DNA from: Myxococcales bacterium
Lineage (GTDB): Bacteria > Myxococcota_A > UBA9160 > SMWR01
DNA: 14,811 nt
Direction: 5' to 3'
Assembly (NCBI GenBank): GCA_022572485.1
Contig: JACZVU010000055.1
Coordinates: 1 to 14,811, forward strand
Made by a program: the position numbers and the translations under genes. This document shows, piece after piece, positions 7,347 through 13,523 of the stretch (positions within the stretch are counted from its first letter, which is position 1; every line of letters starts with the position of its first letter). The notes below the pieces were generated by a model, which saw nothing but the letters and a program-made list of their open reading frames with translations, ran no database searches and had not been told where the DNA came from.

Positions 7347-8075
7347 GTGTCTGGCAATCCGCAGATTGCAGCTTGGCTGGTCTCGAAGCGCCATCAGATT
7401 GAAGCCGTGATGACTTCCCGCTTGGGCCCCGCAGCGCCGCACCCAGCGGCGGTCGAGGCCGAGGTGCTGCGCCGCTTTCGCTCCTTCGCGGCTGCGTCGC
7501 TCAAACGCGGAACGACGCGGGAGCCCGCACTGGATGGCATCCGCGCCCACGAGCAGCGGGTCCATGCCCTGCTCACCGCATGGTCGAACGCCGCCGAGGA
7601 AGTCGCGGGCGATCAGGCCGAGACGATTCGAAACGCGCTTGCACCCCTGATCGCGCATTTTCGCGGCGCACTTCGGAACACCCAGGGAAATCGCCGCTCC
7701 CGCGGCGCGCCGCGCAGCAACCGAAGGGCGGTAATCGCAGCGATCGACCGGGTCGCCGACGCCTTCCTGGCACTCGACACCGACAACGGCATGATCGTGG
7801 ACGCCAACCCCGCCGCGGGTGCACTGCTCGGCGTCGCCCGAGACGCGCTGCTCGGCGCTCAAGCGATGGGGTTCATTCCGACCGCGGATCACGAGAGTTG
7901 GTGGACCGAACTGGACGCCATGACCGAGGGGACCGAATCGCGGCGCTTCGACAGTACCCTGCAGGACCACTCCGGCCTATCGATCCCCGTCGACTGCACG
8001 ATGACCCGCTTCGCGACACGCGGAAGAACGCTGGCGCTGGTACTGATTCGCCCTCGCACAGAGCCCGCGCGTTAG
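7347..8075 (+). CDS. Orphan PAS-domain protein with helical N-terminal region
   Basis: The 242-residue protein has two parts. Residues 1-115 are predicted helical, rich in Ala, Arg and Leu, and match no family I recognise. Residues 129-236 form a PAS domain: AIDRVADAFLALDTDNGMIV, DANPAAGALLGVARDALLG, GFIPTADHESWW, and a final strand TLALVLIRPR. PAS domains bind small ligands or cofactors and mediate dimerisation. No kinase, cyclase or DNA-binding output domain is present, so it would have to act through a partner. GTG 7347 is chosen because TACACT lies 6 bases before it; ATG 7323 would add eight residues (MHAGYTAH) that look non-coding. Neither start has a Shine-Dalgarno. It converges on the hydrolase gene with a 14-base gap. 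Confidence 0.75.
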   Translation: MSGNPQIAAWLVSKRHQIEAVMTSRLGPAAPHPAAVEAEVLRRFRSFAAASLKRGTTREPALDGIRAHEQRVHALLTAWSNAAEEVAGDQAETIRNALAPLIAHFRGALRNTQGNRRSRGAPRSNRRAVIAAIDRVADAFLALDTDNGMIVDANPAAGALLGVARDALLGAQAMGFIPTADHESWWTELDAMTEGTESRRFDSTLQDHSGLSIPVDCTMTRFATRGRTLALVLIRPRTEPAR

Positions 8076-8089
8076 ACCCTCTGCTCTGC

Positions 8090-8806
8090 TTAACGGTTCA
8101 GCTGCTCGGTCAGGAAGGCGACCATCTGCTGCCAGGCGTCGGCGGCGTCTTCGGGGCGATAGGCGTCGGGCCGGGTGTCGTTCATGAACGCGTGGCCGGC
8201 GCCCGGATAGACGACGACTTCCGCGGATTGAGGGCTCTGCGCGAATCGATCCTTCAGGAGTTCGATGTCGGAGATCGGGACGAACTCGTCTTGATCTCCG
8301 TAGAACGCGAGGGTCGGGCAGCGCAGATCGCGCGCAACCTCGAGAGGCTGATTCGGCTTGAGCGCCGGATCCAGGCCCGTTTCGCTGTGGAGAATGCCGT
8401 GCTGGTGCGAAAGCAATCCGTAAAACGGAACGCTCGCGCCAAGTCCTGTACAGCTCGCTCCCGCCATCAGTGCGTACATCCCGCCCATGCAGAAGCCGAC
8501 TACGCCGACCCCCCTTCCCTCGGTGATCGAATGCGCTGCGAGGAAATCCGCGCCCACCTGCACGTCGCTGAGGGCCTGCGGGTCTGAGAGCGCCCGCATC
8601 CACTCACCGGGGTTGTCGATCTTCACCTCGTCGAGGCGCCGGTAGAGATCGAGCGCGAGCACCGCAAAGCCCTCGCCGCCCAAGCGTTGCGCGAGGTCCC
8701 GCGCGTGATCCGTCAGGCCCCAGACATCGTGAATCAGTACGACGCCGGGGCATGGGCCACCTTCCGGAGTCACGAGAAAACCGAGTTCCACATCCTGTGT
8801 CGGCAT
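8090..8806 (-). CDS. Dienelactone hydrolase-family alpha/beta hydrolase
   Basis: At 238 residues this matches dienelactone hydrolases, cytoplasmic enzymes that open cyclic lactones and related esters. The fold starts with GVVLIHDVWGLTDHARDLA (21-39). The catalytic triad is visible: nucleophile Cys106 in GFCMGG, Asp173 in YGDQDEFVP, and His205 in GAGHAF. A Cys rather than Ser nucleophile is the hallmark of this family. The true substrate is unknown, since no aromatic-ring pathway genes are adjacent. The ATG lies inside the right-palindromic element at 8801-8836 and has no ribosome binding site; TATACT sits 8 bases before it. It is divergent from the CysQ-like gene with only 24 bases between start codons. 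Confidence 0.9.
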   Translation of the reverse strand: MPTQDVELGFLVTPEGGPCPGVVLIHDVWGLTDHARDLAQRLGGEGFAVLALDLYRRLDEVKIDNPGEWMRALSDPQALSDVQVGADFLAAHSITEGRGVGVVGFCMGGMYALMAGASCTGLGASVPFYGLLSHQHGILHSETGLDPALKPNQPLEVARDLRCPTLAFYGDQDEFVPISDIELLKDRFAQSPQSAEVVVYPGAGHAFMNDTRPDAYRPEDAADAWQQMVAFLTEQLNR

Positions 8807-8836
8807 GGCGGGCGAGTATACTCGCCCGCCATGCCG
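8801..8836. promoter_or_regulatory. Perfect 36-bp palindrome holding a divergent promoter and both start codons
   Basis: CGGCATGGCGGGCGAGTA (8801-8818) is followed with no spacer by its exact reverse complement (8819-8836). Symmetry ends abruptly at 8800/8837. The centre AGTATACT gives a TATACT -10 hexamer on each strand, overlapping at TATA. Each hexamer lies 8 bases before an ATG contained in the palindrome: minus-strand hydrolase (8806) and plus-strand phosphatase (8831). There is no room for a Shine-Dalgarno leader on either side. Confidence 0.85.
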
Positions 8837-8842
8837 TATCAA
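8815..8842 (-). promoter_or_regulatory. Sigma-70-like promoter of the dienelactone hydrolase gene
   Basis: On the minus strand, TTGATA (8842-8837) and TATACT (8820-8815) are separated by 16 bases; each matches consensus at five of six positions. The hexamer is 8 bases from the ATG, so the transcript should start at or just before the start codon. The -35 lies inside the neighbouring phosphatase coding sequence. The plus-strand promoter uses the same centre (TATACT, 8817-8822) but has no good -35, so it may be weaker or activator-dependent. Confidence 0.6.
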
Positions 8843-9619
8843 CGTGAATTGTCGGTTGCGCTGGAAGCGGCGCGCGAGGCAGGAGCCATCCTGCGGCACC
8901 ACTACGAGCACGGAACGAAGACCTGGGAGAAAAGCGAGGACAACCCGGTCACCCTCGCTGATCTCGAGGCCGACCAAGCGATCGCGGACCGCCTCAGCGC
9001 GGCCTTCCCCGAGGATGCAATTTTATCCGAAGAGGCGACCCGCGAAGACGGCAGGCTCCAGAAACGTCGCGTCTGGATCGTGGACCCGATGGACGGAACC
9101 AAGGAATTCACCAAGCGCATCCCGGAGTTTGCGGTTTCAATCGCGCTGACCGAAGACGGCGACCCCGTCGTCGGCGCCATTCACAACCCTGCCGCAGACG
9201 TCACGGTCTGGGCAACTCGTGGAGGTGGAACGTTTCGCGGCGAACAACGCGTTTCGGTGTCGAGCTGCGAGAAACTCGCAGACGCCGTGGTAATCGCGAG
9301 CCGCACGGAAATCTCGCGGAATCGATTCGCCCCATACGACGGCTGGTTCAAAGAGTTGCGACCCGTGGGCTCGATCGCCTGGAAACTCGCCTGCGTGGCC
9401 TGCGGAGATGGAGACCTCAACATCTCGCTCGCGCCGAAGAACGAGTGGGACGTCTGCGCGGGCGACCTGCTCGTCCGCGAAGCGGGCGGGATCTACGTCG
9501 ACTTCGAGGGTGCAGCCCGTCGCTACAATCAGGCAAACCCCCTGATCGACAAGAGCATGGCGGCCGGCCGCCAAGCGCTACTCGAACGCTTTCTCGAACG
9601 CCACCACCAGATCCGCTAG
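8831..9619 (+). CDS. cysQ: Inositol monophosphatase-family phosphatase, CysQ-like 3'(2'),5'-bisphosphate nucleotidase
   Basis: The 262-residue protein has the metal-site motifs of the lithium-sensitive phosphatase family: Glu in ILSEEAT (about 67), WIVDPMDGT (82-90, metal-binding Asp85 and Asp88), and WDVCAGDLLVREAGG (206-220, Asp207). The KEF after DGT and the overall length favour the CysQ branch, which removes a phosphate from PAP, a by-product of sulfate assimilation. Other family substrates (inositol phosphate, fructose bisphosphate) cannot be excluded. No sulfate genes are in the window. ATG 8831 fits the family N-terminus; it lies in the palindrome, 8 bases after TATACT, without a ribosome binding site. 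Confidence 0.85.
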   Translation: MPYQRELSVALEAAREAGAILRHHYEHGTKTWEKSEDNPVTLADLEADQAIADRLSAAFPEDAILSEEATREDGRLQKRRVWIVDPMDGTKEFTKRIPEFAVSIALTEDGDPVVGAIHNPAADVTVWATRGGGTFRGEQRVSVSSCEKLADAVVIASRTEISRNRFAPYDGWFKELRPVGSIAWKLACVACGDGDLNISLAPKNEWDVCAGDLLVREAGGIYVDFEGAARRYNQANPLIDKSMAAGRQALLERFLERHHQIR

Positions 9620-9620
9620 A

Positions 9621-9652
9621 GAGGATCGCGGAATGGGGTTACACCGATCCTC
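9621..9652. terminator. Hairpin just after the CysQ-like gene
   Basis: GAGGATCG (9621-9628) pairs with CGATCCTC (9645-9652) across a 16-base loop, one base after the TAG stop. An overlapping alternative pairs ACACCG (9641-9646) with CGGTGT (9662-9667). Neither is followed by a T-run. It separates the phosphatase gene from the convergent small minus-strand reading frame and may act as a terminator. Confidence 0.35.
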
Positions 9653-9688
9653 GTCGGGAACCGGTGTCACGGTATTCTGTGGGACTCT

Positions 9689-9814
9689 CTAGTCGGCATC
9701 TGTCTGGGAACCTGCCTGAATCGAGCAGCCGGTCTCGAAGGCGGCCTTCACGCAGCCGAACCCCGCGAAGGCCGCGATCAACACCGCAAGCCGCACCCCG
9801 TCGTTCACCCGCAT
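9689..9814 (-). CDS. Small exported protein or lipoprotein (41 residues), hypothetical
   Basis: A short frame from ATG 9814 to TAG 9689 encodes a charged start (MRVNDGVR), a hydrophobic stretch LAVLIAAFAGFGC (9-21), and a small polar tail VKAAFETGCSIQAGSQTDAD. GFGC resembles a lipobox with Cys21; alternatively the stretch is a single membrane helix. GGGAGG lies 3 bases before the ATG, a strong but rather close ribosome binding site. It fills most of an otherwise empty region between the phosphatase gene and the divergent 72-residue protein. No family is recognised. The export-like layout together with a ribosome site makes it more than a random frame, but it could still be chance. Confidence 0.42.
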   Translation of the reverse strand: MRVNDGVRLAVLIAAFAGFGCVKAAFETGCSIQAGSQTDAD

Positions 9815-9888
9815 CGACCTCCCGCCACCTACACTCAGGCGCAGACCCCGTCCGGCCGATCAGTGTGGCCGAGCCGGAGGCTTGCGCC

Positions 9889-10107
9889 ATGGGTAAAATC
9901 TTGGTCATCGGAGCGATCGTGCTGGTGGTCTGGGCCGGATTGGAGATCCAGACGAACGGAGTCGAGGGCGCGTTCAACGGCCTCTTCGCACCGGCCGGCC
10001 AAGCCGAAGCGGAAGCCATTACCAGCACACCTCGGCGCGCCGGGGACGCCGTCATCGAAGCCCACCGCAAAGCCGAGGAACGGCAGCAGCGAATGCTCGG
10101 CGAGTAA
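9889..10107 (+). CDS. Small membrane protein (72 residues), hypothetical
   Basis: ATG 9889 follows GGAGG by 8 bases, a good ribosome binding site. The protein starts MGKILVIGAIVLVVWAGLEI, a single membrane helix or uncleaved signal anchor (about 4-20). A Gly/Ala-rich linker follows, then a charged helical tail rich in Arg, Lys and Glu (AVIEAHRKAEERQQRMLGE). The likely topology is a short N-terminus, one helix, and a soluble helical domain. TACACT (9830-9835) is a possible -10 element about 53 bases upstream. It converges on the MDR dehydrogenase gene with a 9-base gap. No family recognised. Confidence 0.7.
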   Translation: MGKILVIGAIVLVVWAGLEIQTNGVEGAFNGLFAPAGQAEAEAITSTPRRAGDAVIEAHRKAEERQQRMLGE

Positions 10108-10116
10108 GAGCCCGCT

Positions 10117-11277
10117 TTACGGGATGATGTTGGCGACCGCTGCCGGCATCTCCGAGGCAACCCGCACGATCGGAATTCCGGTCTGCGTGTTCTTGTGCAT
10201 CTCCTCCATCGCGCGGGGGAGATCCTCGAACGCGTAGATCTCGCGATGCACGGTCGGATTGAAGACGCTGCCGTAGAGCGCGGTCGCCGTGTTGGCCCCC
10301 TCGATGCTCTCATAATGGGAATGATCGAGCGTGATCTGCCGGACGGACAGCAGCGCGGAATTATATTGGTTCTTGGTGTCGAGCTGCCAACCGGCACTGA
10401 CGTTCACGCCCTCGCGTGACAGCACGCGCAGCCCCGCGCCAAAGACCGGGCCGCGCAGCATGTCGCAGACGATGTTCGCTCCTTCGCCGTCGGTCATTCC
10501 GCGCACGCGCTTGTGGAATGCCTTGACGTCGTCGCCGCTCGCGAAGCGATTGAACTCCTTCTGATCGATCGTCTCGATTCCAAGCGCTTCGAGGTGCTTG
10601 CGGCGATCGGGGCTTCCCGAGCAGAAGATCGCCTGGTGTCCCTCGTGCTTCGCGAGCATCAGGAAGAGTTCCGAAACGCCACCGCCAAAGGCGAGCACTT
10701 TGAGCCGCGCCCGTTTTTCACGGGGCACCTTGAGCCGGTAGATGCCGAGGCCGCGTCGCCAGAGGTGATGGGCGGTGGGGGCGCGCAGCGGAAGCGCCGC
10801 AATTTCCCAGAGGTTGAGCCCGCAGTCGAGGGGTGCGGGAATGATCTGCCAGGCGCCCACCACGGCCTCTTTGCCGTACCAGCCAACGGAATCTTCGGCA
10901 TCGTAGGCCCAGATCCGGGTCGGGAAACCATATTCATCGGGGCCACTGTTGCAGTGGGTGATCACGATGTCGCCGGGCTTGAAGCGCGTGACGTCGCGGC
11001 CGACCTCGAGGAGCTCTGCGACTGCGCTGTTGCCGGGGTAGATCTTGCCTCCACGCGCCTCGGCGATATTGGTGGTATCTGCGAGGGCCGCGTGATCGAC
11101 GTTGTGCTCCGCAGACACGGCGAGGATGCGCATATGGACGTCGGTCGGCCCCATTTCGCGCAGTTCGAGGTCGTCGAGCTTGATGACGCGGGAAATATCG
11201 AATTGCTCGAAATCGCCGCCAACGCGCTCGCGCTCCTCGGCGATGGAATCGGTACTGATCGAATAAGCCTTGGGCAT
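10117..11277 (-). CDS. MDR-superfamily dehydrogenase/reductase, crotonyl-CoA reductase/quinone oxidoreductase-like
   Basis: This 386-residue protein has the medium-chain dehydrogenase layout. The N-terminal GroES-like part carries MRILAVSAEHNVDHAAL and IYPGNSAVAELLEVGRDVTRFKPGD (79-103). The nucleotide-binding part holds VLAFGGGVSELFLMLAKHEG (194-213) and CSGSPDRRKHLEALG. The Cys and GHE residues that bind catalytic zinc in alcohol dehydrogenases are absent, so it is probably zinc-independent, as in crotonyl-CoA reductases and quinone oxidoreductases. The block WAYDAEDSVGWYGKEAVVGA before the cofactor domain recalls the crotonyl-CoA branch. Substrate unknown. AGGAG (11291-11287) sits 9 bases before the ATG. 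Confidence 0.78.
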   Translation of the reverse strand: MPKAYSISTDSIAEERERVGGDFEQFDISRVIKLDDLELREMGPTDVHMRILAVSAEHNVDHAALADTTNIAEARGGKIYPGNSAVAELLEVGRDVTRFKPGDIVITHCNSGPDEYGFPTRIWAYDAEDSVGWYGKEAVVGAWQIIPAPLDCGLNLWEIAALPLRAPTAHHLWRRGLGIYRLKVPREKRARLKVLAFGGGVSELFLMLAKHEGHQAIFCSGSPDRRKHLEALGIETIDQKEFNRFASGDDVKAFHKRVRGMTDGEGANIVCDMLRGPVFGAGLRVLSREGVNVSAGWQLDTKNQYNSALLSVRQITLDHSHYESIEGANTATALYGSVFNPTVHREIYAFEDLPRAMEEMHKNTQTGIPIVRVASEMPAAVANIIP

Positions 11278-11305
11278 GGATTGCTTCTCCTGAGGTTGAG
11301 GAGTC

Positions 11306-11335
11306 GTTTTAGCATGACCATCGCGGGAGAGGCAA
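11306..11335 (-). promoter_or_regulatory. Candidate promoter of the MDR dehydrogenase gene
   Basis: On the minus strand TTGCCT (11335-11330) and TAAAAC (11311-11306) are 18 bases apart, with TGC just before TAAAAC forming an extended -10. The predicted start near 11299 gives a leader of about 22 bases containing the AGGAG site. This leadered arrangement contrasts with the leaderless-looking genes elsewhere in the window. Confidence 0.4.
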
Positions 11336-11377
11336 ACTAGGGGGGCGCGGGATGCGCAGGGGGCAACGACAAGACAA

Positions 11378-12085
11378 ATGAGGGCCAGCGATCTCGTCGC
11401 GCGATTCGGCGGGCACCCGGTCGGGGAGCTCGGAATCGATCTCGAAGCGAGCGACGGCCCGGGTCGATGGTTGGTGGCGGCCTGCCTCTACGGGGGCCGG
11501 ATTGACGATGCGATTGCACTCGCGGCGACCCGCGCCCTCGACGCGGCCGGCCTCGCGGACCCGACGAGCATCGCACTCGCGCACCCCGAAGCGCTGGAAG
11601 CACTGCTGCTCGGCACCGGATACCCAACCCCCGATATGGCGGCCCGCAAGCTCTGGCGCGCCTGCGATTCACTCGCCAAGCACCACGGCGGATCGCTCGA
11701 TTCACTCGCCGCTCAAAGCGAACACCTCGAAGACCTCGCGGCGCGACTCGCTCGCCTGGCACCGGGATTCGGCGCGGCGGGCGTCGCAGGGTTTTTGCGC
11801 CCGCTTCGCGACCGCTGGATCCAAGCACGAGAGATTCCGCTGCACCCGGCCGCGCGCGCCGCGGCGGTACACCTCGGGTTGTTGGCTGAAGGAGAAGACG
11901 CAGAAGGCGAGCCGGGCGCGCTGCGCGCCGCACTTCGAGACGACCCCGCACAGCCTTCGCTCGCAGACACAGAATTCGCACTCATGAGAATCGGGAGAGT
12001 CGCGTGTACGAGAAATCGAGTGGCTCGCTGCCCTCTCGCCGACGCTTGTCCCCGCCTTGCCGCTGCTTCGCAGACTCTGGAGTAG
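11378..12085 (+). CDS. HhH-GPD (endonuclease III)-like protein, degenerate
   Basis: The 235-residue protein is helical throughout. RLAPGFGAAGVAGFLRPLRD (126-145) resembles the helix-hairpin-helix of the HhH-GPD DNA glycosylase superfamily. The C-terminus has C210-TRNRVAR-C218-PLADA-C224-P, recalling the iron-sulfur loop that closes endonuclease III-like enzymes. The match is imperfect: endonuclease III has C-x6-C-x2-C-x5-C, whereas here only three cysteines with C-x7-C-x5-C are seen. The catalytic Lys in the HhH loop and the VDTHV-like Asp block are not visible. It may bind DNA without glycosylase activity. The ATG has only a distant purine stretch (AGGGGG) upstream. It is divergent from the MDR gene. 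Confidence 0.6.
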   Translation: MRASDLVARFGGHPVGELGIDLEASDGPGRWLVAACLYGGRIDDAIALAATRALDAAGLADPTSIALAHPEALEALLLGTGYPTPDMAARKLWRACDSLAKHHGGSLDSLAAQSEHLEDLAARLARLAPGFGAAGVAGFLRPLRDRWIQAREIPLHPAARAAAVHLGLLAEGEDAEGEPGALRAALRDDPAQPSLADTEFALMRIGRVACTRNRVARCPLADACPRLAAASQTLE

Positions 12086-12197
12086 AATGAAAACCCTCCG
12101 CACGCTCCTTACGAGTAGGCGCGAAGCCACCCATGGACGTGATTGTCGATCGAAGGCTGGGCGTGACACACTGCTTGCTCAACGATTTGAGAAACAT

Positions 12198-12289
12198 TAG
12201 AGTTCGGGGCCCTTCGGGCTGAGGCGAAGTCTCTCGCTCCTCGTTGGAACCCCGGGGCGCCGCGCCCATTCAACTGATTCGAGAGGCTC
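12198..12289 (+). promoter_or_regulatory. Structured leader of the CoA-ligase operon
   Basis: The 204-base gap before the CoA-ligase operon holds a weak promoter candidate, TTGCTC (12175-12180) and TAGAGT (12198-12203), 17 bases apart. Downstream come three short hairpins: GCCC-TTC-GGGC (12209-12219); GAGGCGA (12221-12227) with TCGCTCCTC (12234-12242), which has a two-base bulge; and GGGC-GCCGC-GCCC (12255-12267), 22 bases before the ATG. The CGGGG at 12205-12209 could also pair with CCCCG (12250-12254). I cannot assign it to a known riboswitch. The rest of the gap (12086-12197) shows nothing clear. Confidence 0.3.
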
Positions 12290-13489
12290 ATGCGATTCTA
12301 CGAGTACGAATCAAAAGCGCTTTTTGCTCGCCACGACCTGCCGCTGTGCGACAGCGGTGTTGCCCATTCCGCCGACCACGCCCGGGGCATCGCGCATCGG
12401 ATCGGTTGTCCGGTCGTGCTCAAGAGCCAGGTTCTCTCCGGGGGCCGCATGAAAGCCGGCGCGGTCCAATTCGCGGACACGCCGGATGAGGCAGCTCGGA
12501 TCTACGAAGAAATTCTGCCGATCATCGTTGGCGGCCAAAAAGCACGCTCGATTCTCGTGGAAAAAAAGAGTGCGATCGCGCAGGAATATTACGCCGCTGT
12601 CACTTGGGATGGTCGGCGCAAGCTGCCGGTCTTGATCTTCAGCGACATGGGCGGCATCGACATCGAAGAGGCGGTTGAAGAACACCCGGAGCACGTTTCG
12701 AAGATACACTTCTCGACGATCCTTCCGACATCGCCGCGCATCGCGAAGGAAGTGATCGCAGCCACGGGCGTGACGGGAGACGCGCTCAACAAGCTCACTC
12801 CGATCGTTGCGAAGTTGATCAATATCTTCCTCGACTACGACCTGACGCTCGCAGAAATCAACCCGCTGGTGCGCCTCGAAGACGGTCGATTCGTCGTGCT
12901 CGACGGGCACGTCGACATGGAGGCGGAAGCGCGCGATCAGCACCTCGCGCTCCTCGAGGAACTCGGTATCCAGCCGGAAGAAACCCGCCAGGCGCGACCG
13001 CCGACGGATTTCGAAATCCGCGGTGCAGAGGTCGATGCCTCCGACCACCGCGGTGTGGCGGGCAACGTCGTCGAGTTCGATGGAAACCTCGGGCTGATCA
13101 TCGGGGCCGGTGGTGGCTCGCTCACGCTTTTCGACGCCGTTCGCAGCCAGGGCGGCCGTCCCGCCAATTACTGCGAGATCGGCGGAAACCCGAGTGTCAA
13201 GAAGACCTGTGCGCTCACCAAGCTCGTGTTGAGCAAGCCGGGCGTCGAGAAGATCGCCGTCATGATGAACGTGGTGTCGAATACGCGGGTCGACATCATT
13301 GCGCGCGGCGTCATCAAAGGCTGCATCGAATCTGATCGGGATCCGGCCGAAACCATCGCCATCTTCCGAATTCCGGGTGCCTGGGAAGAGGAGGGTTTCA
13401 AGATTCTCGCGAAATACAATGTCGACTTCTGTGATCGGAGTGTATCGATGTTCGACGCCGCGAGTCGCGCTGTCGCGAAGCTGCAATGA
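12290..13489 (+). CDS. sucC: ATP-grasp CoA ligase beta subunit (ADP-forming, SucC-like)
   Basis: This 399-residue protein follows the succinyl-CoA synthetase beta subunit. The N-terminal ATP-grasp domain starts MRFYEYESKALFARHDLP and has PVVLKSQVLSGGRMKAG (41-57). N191 in AEINPLV and D205 in VLDGHVD keep the 14-residue spacing of the Mg ligands N199 and D213 of E. coli SucC. The C-terminal ligase domain has LIIGAGGGSLTLFDAV and CEIGGNPSVKKTCALTKLVL. It would form acyl-CoA from acid, ATP and CoA, or run in reverse to make ATP, with the alpha subunit encoded 34 bases downstream. GGAT of SucC is GGNPS here, so succinate is likely but not certain; other acids such as malate or acetate remain possible. 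Only a weak AGAGG precedes the ATG. Confidence 0.85.
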   Translation: MRFYEYESKALFARHDLPLCDSGVAHSADHARGIAHRIGCPVVLKSQVLSGGRMKAGAVQFADTPDEAARIYEEILPIIVGGQKARSILVEKKSAIAQEYYAAVTWDGRRKLPVLIFSDMGGIDIEEAVEEHPEHVSKIHFSTILPTSPRIAKEVIAATGVTGDALNKLTPIVAKLINIFLDYDLTLAEINPLVRLEDGRFVVLDGHVDMEAEARDQHLALLEELGIQPEETRQARPPTDFEIRGAEVDASDHRGVAGNVVEFDGNLGLIIGAGGGSLTLFDAVRSQGGRPANYCEIGGNPSVKKTCALTKLVLSKPGVEKIAVMMNVVSNTRVDIIARGVIKGCIESDRDPAETIAIFRIPGAWEEEGFKILAKYNVDFCDRSVSMFDAASRAVAKLQ

Positions 13490-13523
13490 ACGTGAACCGG
13501 GCTTCAGATCCGCGGAGCATTCA

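Noticed and set aside
9639..10397. Minus-strand open frame (252 residues) over the small-protein region
   Set aside because: It overlaps the end of the MDR gene in another frame and the 72-residue membrane protein; its composition (Arg/Ser/Pro-rich) is typical of a shadow frame.
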